From: Pseudomonas sp. UBA5706
Lineage (GTDB): Bacteria > Pseudomonadota > Gammaproteobacteria > Pseudomonadales > Pseudomonadaceae
Length of the DNA stretch: 64,000 nt
Direction of reading: 5' to 3'
Assembly (NCBI RefSeq): GCF_002419965.1
Contig: NZ_DIHC01000062.1
Coordinates: 83,288 to 147,287, forward strand
Below the pieces are notes generated by a model that made no database searches, had not been told where the DNA came from, and saw nothing but the letters and a program-made list of their open reading frames with translations. Shown piece by piece: positions 42,793 through 51,844 of this stretch (positions within the stretch are counted from its first letter, which is position 1; every line of letters starts with the position of its first letter). The translations under genes and the position numbers were made by a program.

Positions 42793-45030
42793 TCAATCCG
42801 AGAGCAGTGCATGCATGTCCTCCGCAAGCAAGGGTGTGCTCAGTAGAATGCCTTGAGCATAAGGACAGCCTAGAATTCTGAGCTGAGCCATCTGGCTTTG
42901 CGTCTCTACCCCCTCAGCCACGATTGCCAAATCCAACACCTGGCCCAACGACAAAATACTCTTGACGATGGCAACGCTGCGCTCATGGCTCATCATACGG
43001 AAGACGAATGAGCGATCAATTTTGATGACATCAATAGGGTAGCGGTCGATGTAGCTTAGGGAACTGTAGCCCGTGCCGAAATCGTCCAACGCGACGCGAA
43101 TGCCCTGAGCTCGAAGAGCTACCAGAGTCTGGAGCACAACATCCGGTTCATGCAGAAAGACCGACTCGGTGATCTCTATCTGCAGGGTGCAAGGGTCAAA
43201 TCCGGTCTCGTCAAGTATGTGGGCAACTTGAATAGCGAAGCCCTTGCGGTTCATCTCGGCCCCCGACACATTGACGTTGAGCTTGATGGTTTTCTTCGGG
43301 AAGCTGTCGCGCCACCTCCTGACCTCACGGCAAGCGTTGCGCATTACCCACTGACCAAGGTCGTGAATGACGCCAATGTCCTCTGCCACGCTGATGAAAA
43401 CATCCGGTGTGACATTTCCCCAGATCGGATGGCGCCATCGGGTCAAGGCTTCAACGCCTACAATGGTCTCAGTTTCTACAGAGAAGATCGGTTGGAATAC
43501 CAGGTAGAACTCATCGGCGGTGATCGCATGCTTGAGCGCACTTTGCAGCATCAACATGTCGATCGAAGCCTGTCGCATCGACACATCAAAGATCGCAAAG
43601 CGACCACGCCCTGTTTTCTTGGCCGAATACATCGCCACATCCGCATCTCGAATCAGGTCCTCAGCTGTGTTGTGATGATTATCCAGGGTCGCGATGCCAA
43701 TGCTGCAGGAGGTAAACAGCGTCTGGCCTTCGATCTCGATGGGTAGGCCAAGCGCTTGGATAATTCGTCCGGCTGTCTCGACAGCCTGTTTCTGATGTTC
43801 CTCGCCGGTAAGCAGAACGGCAAACTCGTCGCCGCCAATCCGCGCAACCACCGCCTCGACGTCAATAGAATAATGCAACCGCTCCGCGACCCGTTTGAGC
43901 AATACATCCCCAGCGTGATGACCTATGCCGTCATTGACGTATTTGAACCGGTCGAGGTCCATATACAAAACTGTAGCCGTGCTACGGCTGTCGTCGCCCT
44001 TTTTACTTAGGGCTTCCTCGATGCGACCTGTAAAGTACGCCCGGTTCTTGAGTCTTGTGAGTTCATCGTGAAATGCAGCGTAGGACAACTCCTCCTGAAT
44101 TCTCTCGCGCTCTACCAGCCGTGATTGGAGCGCCACGCGCTCCTCACGATCCATCTGTGCTTGTTGCAATGCCTCCTCAGCTTCTTTTCGCTCAGTGATG
44201 TCTCGCTGCACAGACACCCAATGAGTAAACCAGCCGTTCTCGTTTGCCACCGGTACGATGCTCATTTGTACCCAAAAACGAGTCCCGTCGCGTCGTGCGT
44301 TGATCAGCTCGACTTCGATGGGTTCCCATCGTTGCAACGACTCTCGCAATCGCCGGAGCGTGTCGCGGTTGCTCTCCTCGCATTGCAATATGCGAGGGGT
44401 CTGCCCTATGACCTCCTCGAGGGAAAAACCGGTAGTCGCCAGAAACGCCGGATTGCAATAAACGATGCGCGGCCCCGGCATGTCGATGGGCTCGGCCTCT
44501 GTAATCAGGATGGCGTCTTTTGAATTGACCACCACCGACTCCAATAAGCGCAGGCGTGCGGCAGAATCATTTACCCGCGTTGGTTGGAGGGCGGCATAGA
44601 GGTCGGCAGCGTGAGTTCGCAGAAGGCAGATCTGCGCGGCGCTAAGTCCCTTGCGGGGTAGCGGAACCGTCATCAGCACCACACCAGCAAGTCGCTCAGC
44701 AGCATCTTTGATAGCAATGCAGACCTGAAAGTCCCCGATTCCCCGCTCGAAACCTATAGGGAGAACAGCGTTGCCGACCATAATTTCATTGAGATCGACT
44801 ACGTCGTCGTAAGACAACACGAATTTCAGCCAGGCATCGATAGCTTTTTCGATCTTAAAGTCTGGCGCGGATCCGTAGGTGGATGCGATGCGCCAGTGGA
44901 CGCCTTCGTGCAAAACCAAAACGGCGCCTGAACAGGCTTCTAGGCAGGAGGCAGCGCTTACGAAATTATCGAGAGCTGACTTTTCATCCACGCCGGGGCA
45001 AGACTCTGGGGGCATGCGCAGTACCTGCAA
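42793..45030 (-). CDS. GAF-PAS-GGDEF-EAL c-di-GMP enzyme
   Basis: A 745-residue soluble protein. Domains: a GAF-like N-terminal domain (about 10-150), a PAS domain with its PAC (about 160-290; GQTPRILQCEES and DITERKEAEEAL), a GGDEF domain with RIGGDEF (no RxxD site), and an EAL domain with E-A-L-T-R-W, EITES, LDDFGTGYSSL, KIDRSF and AEGVET. Both catalytic motifs look complete, so it could be bifunctional or mainly a phosphodiesterase with GTP-binding GGDEF. The PAS resembles LOV domains in its loop but lacks the Cys. Confidence 0.94.
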   Translation of the reverse strand: MQVLRMPPESCPGVDEKSALDNFVSAASCLEACSGAVLVLHEGVHWRIASTYGSAPDFKIEKAIDAWLKFVLSYDDVVDLNEIMVGNAVLPIGFERGIGDFQVCIAIKDAAERLAGVVLMTVPLPRKGLSAAQICLLRTHAADLYAALQPTRVNDSAARLRLLESVVVNSKDAILITEAEPIDMPGPRIVYCNPAFLATTGFSLEEVIGQTPRILQCEESNRDTLRRLRESLQRWEPIEVELINARRDGTRFWVQMSIVPVANENGWFTHWVSVQRDITERKEAEEALQQAQMDREERVALQSRLVERERIQEELSYAAFHDELTRLKNRAYFTGRIEEALSKKGDDSRSTATVLYMDLDRFKYVNDGIGHHAGDVLLKRVAERLHYSIDVEAVVARIGGDEFAVLLTGEEHQKQAVETAGRIIQALGLPIEIEGQTLFTSCSIGIATLDNHHNTAEDLIRDADVAMYSAKKTGRGRFAIFDVSMRQASIDMLMLQSALKHAITADEFYLVFQPIFSVETETIVGVEALTRWRHPIWGNVTPDVFISVAEDIGVIHDLGQWVMRNACREVRRWRDSFPKKTIKLNVNVSGAEMNRKGFAIQVAHILDETGFDPCTLQIEITESVFLHEPDVVLQTLVALRAQGIRVALDDFGTGYSSLSYIDRYPIDVIKIDRSFVFRMMSHERSVAIVKSILSLGQVLDLAIVAEGVETQSQMAQLRILGCPYAQGILLSTPLLAEDMHALLSD

Positions 45031-45438
45031 GCGAGCTTGAAAGTGGTTCAGATAGGGCCAATACCAAGTCGATGAGATTGGTTATAGCTGTCTTGCAAGC
45101 ACCAGGCTATCCCGTTGATTCAGAGGTGGCCGGCCTCTGAACCAATGTGTTCAGTGAAGACGAGTCTAGGTTGAATGCAACATGATTTTTAGGGTTCGCT
45201 AGCAATCGTTTGCCCAAGTAAAAACCTGATTGTCCTGCTCAAAACAACCGCCGGCGTGTTACCCAAACGCAGCCATGCCGGTAAAAGCGTTGGCCAGACA
45301 TTGCATGGGCGCTTGGTCGCTACAGCCCACGTCGTCAGAGCTTGTTGCTGAAATTGCAATGCATGCGGCTGTTGAGGGGAATACTCAAGGTTTCATTCGT
45401 CTCGTCGATAGTATTTCATGTCAATGCGAGTGACTGTC

Positions 45439-46752
45439 ATGTTCAATAACCGGTTGAAAAACAGAATCCAGCAGTTGGAAAAACGGCTGGGAGCCCTGGA
45501 GCAGGTCAAGGCGACACTGGATCTCGAAACCGTGGCGGTCACGCTGGATGCGGCAGGCGTAATCCTGGAGGTAAATGCTCTGTTCGAAAAAGAGCTGGGA
45601 TTCACTCACGCTGAATTGTCCGGTCGGACCCTGCGGGAGTTCAGCCCCGCTGAGCTGCACGGTGATGTTCATCAGCGCCGCGCTTTGGAGGCAATTGCCA
45701 AGGGCAAGCATTACAGCGGTACCTTGCGCCTGTGCAGTCGTGAAGGTCGTCATGTCTGGCTGCGGGCAATGGTCATACCTTTCGCCGGTGAGAGCGGACG
45801 GGTCGAACGCATCGTTTTGTATTGCAGCGTGCTGACAAGGACCATTGAGGCCTCAAGGGAGAATGAAGCGTTGGTGGGGGCCCTGATGCGCTCCACTGCC
45901 GTCATCGAGTTTTCTCTGGATGGGGTAGTCCTGACGGCCAATCAGAATTTTCTGCACGCCATGGGCTATTCATTGCCCCAAATCCAAGGCCAGCATCACC
46001 GGATCTTTTGCCTGCCATCCGATGTCGGTTCAACAGAATATGAGCATTTTTGGCAGACCCTGCGACAGGGCTCGTACGTCGCCGGGAGGTTTTGTCGATT
46101 GGATAAATCTAACCGGGAGGTTTGGCTCGAGGCTTCCTACAATCCGATCGTAGATGCCAACGGCAAGCTGTACAAGATAGCCAAACTCGCTACCGTAATC
46201 ACCGACCAGGTCAACCGTGAGCGCGCCATATCAGAGGCGGCCGGCATGGCCCACGATACGTCTGTTAAAACAGACGCCAGTGCACAGCAAGGCCGCGGAG
46301 TTATCCAGAACACCGTTACAACCCTCAACATGCTTTCGGCGTTGATGGAAGATGCAGCGCATGGCATTGAGGCGCTGGATGCCCAGAGCCAGGAAATCGG
46401 CACCATTGTCAAAACCATTAGCAGCATCGCGGACCAGACCAACCTGTTGGCCTTGAACGCAGCAATCGAAGCAGCACGCGCCGGAGAGCAGGGCCGGGGA
46501 TTTGCGGTAGTTGCTGACGAGGTCAGGCAACTGGCCCTTCGAACCACTCAGGCAACGGCAGAGATTGTTGAGGTCGTGAAAAAGAATCAGATCCTCGCTT
46601 CCACTGCAGTGGACATGATCGGAAAAAGTAAGCAACAGGCCGGTGCGGCGCTGGAGTTGGCAAGCGAGGCGGACGAGGTGATCAAAGACATTCAGCAGAG
46701 TGCCAATAGTGTGGTGGCAGCCGTTGAGCAGTTCTCGGGCCAAGCCAGATAG
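45439..46752 (+). CDS. soluble PAS-PAS chemoreceptor (BdlA-like architecture), copy 2
   Basis: A cytosolic receptor of 437 residues from MFNNRLK, preceded by GAGTGA; ATGs at 45418 and 45424 are alternatives. PAS1 (about 20-130, QRRALEAIAKGKHYSGTLRL), PAS2 (about 140-245, GQHHRIFCLPSD) and an MCP signalling domain (DQTNLLALNAAIEAARAGEQ). It is colinear with and very similar to the copy at 3823-5139, and like it is followed by a small MLDALKQSI protein. The upstream sequence GTCGATAG-TATTTCATG also recurs before the decayed third copy at 49.0 kb. Confidence 0.92.
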   Translation: MFNNRLKNRIQQLEKRLGALEQVKATLDLETVAVTLDAAGVILEVNALFEKELGFTHAELSGRTLREFSPAELHGDVHQRRALEAIAKGKHYSGTLRLCSREGRHVWLRAMVIPFAGESGRVERIVLYCSVLTRTIEASRENEALVGALMRSTAVIEFSLDGVVLTANQNFLHAMGYSLPQIQGQHHRIFCLPSDVGSTEYEHFWQTLRQGSYVAGRFCRLDKSNREVWLEASYNPIVDANGKLYKIAKLATVITDQVNRERAISEAAGMAHDTSVKTDASAQQGRGVIQNTVTTLNMLSALMEDAAHGIEALDAQSQEIGTIVKTISSIADQTNLLALNAAIEAARAGEQGRGFAVVADEVRQLALRTTQATAEIVEVVKKNQILASTAVDMIGKSKQQAGAALELASEADEVIKDIQQSANSVVAAVEQFSGQAR

Positions 46753-46826
46753 TGATGGTTTTAAAATCAGGCTTGCCCAGCAATTCGCATTTACCACTCG
46801 CTTAGGCGCGATATCCAGGTGATCCT

Positions 46827-47051
46827 ATGCTCGACGCTCTCAAACAATCCATTCGTAATCTGCACCTGGCTCACTGGGCCAGCCTTGAAGATGAATGTGC
46901 TGCATTACTCATCAGGATTGAGCAAGCACGAAGAACGGGTGTTGTGACTGACGAGCAGGCCATGCAGTTGGTCTATGATGTCCGAAATGAACGTTCACGG
47001 TGCTTTCGCAGCGTGAATCGTTACCGCACCAAGGGCTCCGCTTCAAGTTGA
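46827..47051 (+). CDS. small helical protein linked to the PAS-PAS chemoreceptor, copy 2
   Basis: 74 residues, MLDALKQSIRNLHLAHWASL at the start and VVTDEQAMQLVYDVRNERSR in the middle. It keeps the same position (74 bp after the receptor) and the same AGGTGAT leader as copy 1 at 5210. Conservation of the pair across the duplication supports expression as a real gene. Family not recognised. Confidence 0.75.
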   Translation: MLDALKQSIRNLHLAHWASLEDECAALLIRIEQARRTGVVTDEQAMQLVYDVRNERSRCFRSVNRYRTKGSASS

Positions 47052-47183
47052 TTTTCCTTTGACCCCAGTTCACCAGGTGCGGCTTTTCGAGACGGGACCG
47101 ACCGACCGAATGAGCGATCCTCGTTCAGTTCAGCTTGCCGCAGTTGTGGTTGATCTTCTTCTCAGCTATGCCCTGATGCTCGG

Positions 47184-48752
47184 CTATCGAGACAGGTCGA
47201 TAACATTTGTCTGATGCAGCCGGTAAGTATCAAGCATTGAATGACCCTCTACAGCATTGCGACCTTTGCTTTTAGCGAGATAGAGAAGTCGATCTGCTTC
47301 TGCCAGGGCGGCTGTATAGGAATCCTTTGCAGGTGAGTTGATCGCCACCACGCCGCAACTGATCGTTAGGATGCCCAGCGAGCTGCCGGCGTGATCAATG
47401 AGTGCACTGGCGATGGACAACCTGACATTTTCGGCGACGCTTAAAGCGCCGGCCAGATTCGTCTCAGGCAGCAGGACCACAAATTCCTCCCCACCATACC
47501 GTGCGGCAAGATCGCCCGGCCGATTGACGCAGGTCCCGATGATTCCTGCCACTTGCCTCAGGCAGTCGTCACCCTGCAGATGGCCATAGTGGTCGTTGTA
47601 TTGTTTGAACCAGTCAATGTCCAACAGGATAAGCGCTATGGTTGAGTTATTTCGGCTGGCCCGCCCCCACTCCTGCTGCAAGGTAGCATCGAAACGCCGT
47701 CTGTTGGCCAGATGCGTCAAGCTATCAGTCTGAGCGATAATCTCCAGTTCATTTCTGGCGACGTTCAGCTCGCCCTCCGCGGTGATTAGCTGCTGGATCT
47801 GCCGGTATAGCAGAATGCCCAGCAAGCACAGAGCCAACGTGATCATGCCGATCAAAGCCATGGATCTGTACGCATAAGCCCACCAGGGCGCGAAGACATG
47901 TTGGTACGACACACCTGCAGCTGCAACGATGGGCAGGCCGGACACCCGTCGATAGGCATATATCCTTTCCACGCCATCCACCACAGACTTGATTACGGCA
48001 GTGCCATTGTCGCTGTATGGCAGATAGCGGGTAAATATATCCCCCCTGGCCACATTGGTCGTCATCAGTGCAGTCAATGTTGGCCGGCGAGCCAGCAGAT
48101 CACCATTGTTCAATGCGAGAAAGATAACGCCTTTGTCGTCTACATCCATTCGCTCGAAGAACGCTTGAAAATATGCGACCGGGACCGTCGCCAAGGCGAC
48201 GCCTGCAAACTCCCCATCAGGAGTATTGATACGCCGACTGATCGGGATAACCATATCTCCCGTACTGCGGCTTTTTACAATTGAGCCAACGTGAATGGAT
48301 TCATCGGTGTGGTCGCGATGATAGGCAAAATAGGCGCGGTCGCCATTGTTTTTTTCCTGCACACTGTGCGCAAAGGAATTGGCGACCCACTGACCTTGGG
48401 CATCGTAGATAAACAGCCCTTGAAGTCCTTCCACATTTATCACGTCCTGAGCCATCAGCTTCGTCAGTCGTGACAACTGTTCCCCCGCTACACCATCGTG
48501 TTCCACACGCTCAACAAGATCGCGCAGCGTATTGTCAGCCTGGCGTATTGTGTCCTGAGCTTGCTGTTCAGCAGCTAGAACAATGTTTGAAACTGCAATT
48601 TTGGCGTTAGCGATACGCTCAAGCCTGGATTGATTCATCTGCCACGCTGTAGCAAGCATCAACGAGAAACATACAAGCGCGATGAAGCCAATCAGCGCCC
48701 TGGTGAGCGCCGAGGGTGAAAGCCTCGGTAAGGTAAAATATGGAGGCTTCAT
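47184..48752 (-). CDS. membrane dCache-GGDEF diguanylate cyclase
   Basis: A 522-residue protein with a membrane helix at about 17-38, a periplasmic double-Cache-like sensor domain (about 45-285; DRAYFAYHRDHTDESIHVG, STGDMVIPISRRI), a second membrane helix (about 295-318), and a C-terminal GGDEF domain. The active motif is RYGGEEF with an I-site RxxD (RPGD) five residues upstream, so it should be an active, product-inhibited cyclase. No EAL domain. Ligands of dCache domains are small molecules such as amino acids or organic acids; the specific one is unknown. Confidence 0.94.
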   Translation of the reverse strand: MKPPYFTLPRLSPSALTRALIGFIALVCFSLMLATAWQMNQSRLERIANAKIAVSNIVLAAEQQAQDTIRQADNTLRDLVERVEHDGVAGEQLSRLTKLMAQDVINVEGLQGLFIYDAQGQWVANSFAHSVQEKNNGDRAYFAYHRDHTDESIHVGSIVKSRSTGDMVIPISRRINTPDGEFAGVALATVPVAYFQAFFERMDVDDKGVIFLALNNGDLLARRPTLTALMTTNVARGDIFTRYLPYSDNGTAVIKSVVDGVERIYAYRRVSGLPIVAAAGVSYQHVFAPWWAYAYRSMALIGMITLALCLLGILLYRQIQQLITAEGELNVARNELEIIAQTDSLTHLANRRRFDATLQQEWGRASRNNSTIALILLDIDWFKQYNDHYGHLQGDDCLRQVAGIIGTCVNRPGDLAARYGGEEFVVLLPETNLAGALSVAENVRLSIASALIDHAGSSLGILTISCGVVAINSPAKDSYTAALAEADRLLYLAKSKGRNAVEGHSMLDTYRLHQTNVIDLSR

Positions 48753-49016
48753 AAGTTGTCATCAAATTGGCGGTCAAATGGCCTATGCAGTTTTTGTACC
48801 CGAGCTGCGTGGACTGGCGCTGAGCTAGCATCTCCAGGTCATCGCGGTGGACCGAGGTAGTAGAACCAATTTCGCTTTGGCGTCGACTAAACCGCAGGAG
48901 GGAGACACGCCGCGACCGCCCCCCAACATGGGCCTCCGCCAGCGGCGAGCCGCCAAGGCTCAGCTGCTAAGGGCGCCTTGGCTAGGGTGAGAGGTTCCAG
49001 ACCTAAACCTGCTCGC
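48753..49016. other. intergenic stretch, GC-rich
   Basis: Short unsupported frames only. Possibly further degraded DNA from the decayed chemoreceptor unit that starts at about 49017. Confidence 0.35.
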
Positions 49017-49345
49017 CAAGCGCGCTGCTTCTGAGGGGGAGACTCAAGGTTTCCCTCGTCCCGTCGATAGCATTTCATGACAATGCGAGTGTCTGGGATG
49101 TCCCTCTGCCGACCACAAACGAGAACCCAGCAAGGAGAAAAGCCGATGAGGGCTCTTGGGCAGGTCAAGAGTGAATCGAGATCTTGGACCCATGGCGGTT
49201 ACTTGGACGCAGCAGTGCCGATCAACCATTGTGTGGAGGCTGGGACGGGCGCTGTCTGATACTTAATGAAGAGCGGGTCGGCTGGGTGGCCTGCCCACAA
49301 GGCGCAGTATCTCAGGGCAAACTACTGGGCCGTACGCTATTTCGG
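49017..49345 (+). pseudogene. third, decayed copy of the PAS-PAS chemoreceptor 5' end
   Basis: The sequence follows 45362-45640 closely at first: TGAGGGGGAGACTCAAGG, GTCGATAGCATTTCATG, CAATGCGAGTG, then AACGAGAACCCAGCAAGGAG and GGGCAGGTCAAGAGTG against AACAGAATCCAGCAGTTGGA and GAGCAGGTCAAGGCGA. Similarity fades in the first PAS domain near 49345. Frame is lost and the rest of the gene is absent. Confidence 0.75.
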
Positions 49346-49509
49346 CGATAGCTTCAAACTCCGTTGGCATGCCCATAAAAATGAAGCTCCCTGGAAAAAG
49401 CAGTCTTTTCTATCGAATGAATAAACAAGTTCTATAACCGACACCATGGCCTTATGGGAAGATGGCCATATGATATTACATGCTGTTAGCTTGGCCTGTG
49501 AGGCTGCCC

Positions 49510-51096
49510 ATGACCTATTTACGCTTACCCAGTCCATACCGTCTGATACAGCTACTTTTTTTCACTCTGCTGACCGTCATGGCTCTTTCCATTCTCTGGG
49601 AGTTCGAGCTGGAGGCATGGGTGATGCGGGGGCTTGGCCTTCCCTATGACGGCGTTTTTGAGGAAGGGGAAAGGTTACGTTTCGTTCTGACATCGACGGG
49701 GTTTTCACTGATCGCCTTGATCGGGCCGGGAGTGATGCTAATAAAAATGATCAGTAATGCCCGGCGTAACTACGTTCAGCTGGAAGGGTTGCAGTCTCAT
49801 ACCGAAAAGCTGGCAAGGTACGACTCACTCAGCGGCCTGCTCAATCGGCGTGCTTTTATGGAGCTTGTAAACCAGCAACTCACTCAATTGGAACCTGTGA
49901 TTGTGATGCTGATCGACCTTGACTATTTCAAGGCGGTTAACGATCAGCGCGGGCATGCAACGGGTGACGCAGTGCTCATTGAGGTGGCAAAACGACTGGA
50001 GGAGATTGCAATCAAGTACGGCGGCATCGCTTCGCGTCTAGGAGGCGATGAATTCTGCGTCGTATTTACCAGCCGTAGAGAGGAACGCGAGCTGGGCCTC
50101 ATTGCCGCAGATGTGATTTCGCGAATAGGAGCCCCGATGCTCGAGAAGCTTCGACCCTTCCGGCAGGGAGCTACAGTTGGCATCTCTCGTTCGTGGGTCG
50201 ACGCTACCGAAACTTCAGCGCTGTTGCACTGCGCGGATGTAGCAATGTACAGGGGTAAGGTCATGGGTCGTTCAACTTACCATTTTTACGAAACAGAGCA
50301 TGGGCTCCAATATCAGGCTCAAATTGATGAGGACGCTGCGCTTAAACAGGCAGTGGAACTTCAAGAGATCATTCCATTCTATCAGCCAATTGTTGCACTG
50401 CCTTCTCAGGAAGTTGTCGGATTTGAGATCTTGGCCAGATGGCTCAAACCAGATGGGAGCACTGGGATGCCTGCTGATTTTATTCCAGCGCTTGAACGCT
50501 TGGGCTTGATCCCCATGATGACTCAGTCTCTCGTCAAGCAAGCTTGCGATGCTGCCAGGGATTGGGACGATCACCTTCATCTCTCGCTGAACGTCAGTGC
50601 AGCCATGATCACCGATGAGCTTTTTCCTGATCGGTTCCTGGATCAGTTGCGCCATGAGCAGTTTCCATTTGACCGCTTTGAGGTCGAGATAACCGAAGAG
50701 GCCTTGGTCGGAAATATCGAAGCGGCTGAGCGCAACTTGAATAGACTTCACGCACATGGCATCACAGTGGCACTTGATGACTTCGGGACTGGCTACTCAG
50801 GCCTTTATCATTTGACACGTTTGTCCATTGATAAAATCAAGATAGACCGGTCTTTTTTTGAGCTCGGTAAGACTGACCATCGTCCGATGGTGGAAGCTAT
50901 TTTGGGAATGGCACGTAGCCTGAAAATGAAAGTGACGGCGGAAGGCATCGAGGATTTTCACTCACCCTCCCTTCCATCGTGGTTGGCCAGCAACGGGTGT
51001 AACTATGCTCAGGGGTATCTCTACGGTCGGCCCCAGGCTCACGTTTCGCGCTCCGTAGCTGGAGTTCCGGATCCTGAAGTTCTAGCACGGCTGTAG
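49510..51096 (+). CDS. membrane GGDEF-EAL c-di-GMP enzyme
   Basis: The start at 49510 (MTYLRLPSPYRLIQLLFF) has GAGG upstream, giving 528 residues. Two membrane helices lie near residues 12-33 and 66-86 with a short periplasmic loop, then a GGDEF domain (RLGGDEF, no RxxD) and an EAL domain in which E-A-L is E-I-L (GFEILARW); EITEE, LDDFGTGYSGL, KIDRSF and AEGIED are kept. Phosphodiesterase activity is plausible. It stands alone between a decayed chemoreceptor and a decayed integrase. Confidence 0.93.
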   Translation: MTYLRLPSPYRLIQLLFFTLLTVMALSILWEFELEAWVMRGLGLPYDGVFEEGERLRFVLTSTGFSLIALIGPGVMLIKMISNARRNYVQLEGLQSHTEKLARYDSLSGLLNRRAFMELVNQQLTQLEPVIVMLIDLDYFKAVNDQRGHATGDAVLIEVAKRLEEIAIKYGGIASRLGGDEFCVVFTSRREERELGLIAADVISRIGAPMLEKLRPFRQGATVGISRSWVDATETSALLHCADVAMYRGKVMGRSTYHFYETEHGLQYQAQIDEDAALKQAVELQEIIPFYQPIVALPSQEVVGFEILARWLKPDGSTGMPADFIPALERLGLIPMMTQSLVKQACDAARDWDDHLHLSLNVSAAMITDELFPDRFLDQLRHEQFPFDRFEVEITEEALVGNIEAAERNLNRLHAHGITVALDDFGTGYSGLYHLTRLSIDKIKIDRSFFELGKTDHRPMVEAILGMARSLKMKVTAEGIEDFHSPSLPSWLASNGCNYAQGYLYGRPQAHVSRSVAGVPDPEVLARL

Positions 51097-51204
51097 CTGG
51101 TCATGCAGCAAAACTGCTTGCATTTCTGGGTTTGGACGTACTGCGACGGGGAAGGTGGTCGCGCAGCTTAGCTGTCAGTTCTCATGCCGGCCTACTACAT
51201 TTAG

Positions 51205-51700
51205 TACTGTACCTTATAGGTCGGTAAATCCTCCGGGCGATTCTCCCGCCGATCGTAGACCGTGGTCGTGCTGATGTTGGCACGCCCCAGCCAGGCCCGA
51301 ACCTTGGCGATGTCGGCCTCGTGCTCCAGGGCATTGGTAGCCGCTGTGGCTCTGAGCCCATGCACCACCAGTCCGTCGACCTTTATCTTGGCCTTTTCGC
51401 GAAGGTCACGGTATAGATGCCGTTGACCATAATACCGGCACCCGCCAGCTTGGTTCTCAGAGGTAGGAATAGGGGCACCCTCCTGTTGGCTGGATGATGC
51501 CCTGAGTTTTCCAGGTACTCATGAATGCGGCCGGCTGCCACGGGGAGCAACGGCGGGTATCGCACTTTCCAGCCCCTGCCAGCACCTTCACGTGCTGGAT
51601 CCCGCGGTGGTCCTGGATTTAGCCCACCTGCAGTAGCGCTGCTTCTTCGCAGCGCAGCCCGTAACAAAGAAGAACAGCCAATATCGCCCGACTCGCTCTG
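51205..51700 (-). pseudogene. decayed tyrosine recombinase, remnant 4
   Basis: The C-terminal part is well kept on the minus strand: LVVHGLRATAATNALEHEA, AKVRAWLGRANISTT, VYDRRENRPED and a PTYKVQY end; further upstream GRGWKVRYPPLLPVAAGRIH and LENSGHHPANRRVPLFLPL. Frames break between these parts and the N-terminus is missing. WLGHA has become WLGRA, losing the catalytic His. It precedes the second esterase copy, the same arrangement as remnant 1. Confidence 0.9.
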
Positions 51701-51844
51701 TGTTGAATTTAGCCTCCTACCGCTGATCCGTATAACGGCTGTCTGCCTTGAACACTACTTGTTTTCCTCGGACAAAGCGTAAGCGCGGCTTCTGCAGCGC
51801 GCCGTCACTTTCGTGTCCATAGTTGCACCCATCGAGGATTCACC

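Noticed and set aside
42793..45030. LOV photoreceptor assignment for the PAS domain of the GAF-PAS-GGDEF-EAL protein
   Set aside because: The loop reads GQTPRILQ where LOV domains have G-x-N-C-R-F-L-Q; the adduct Cys is missing.
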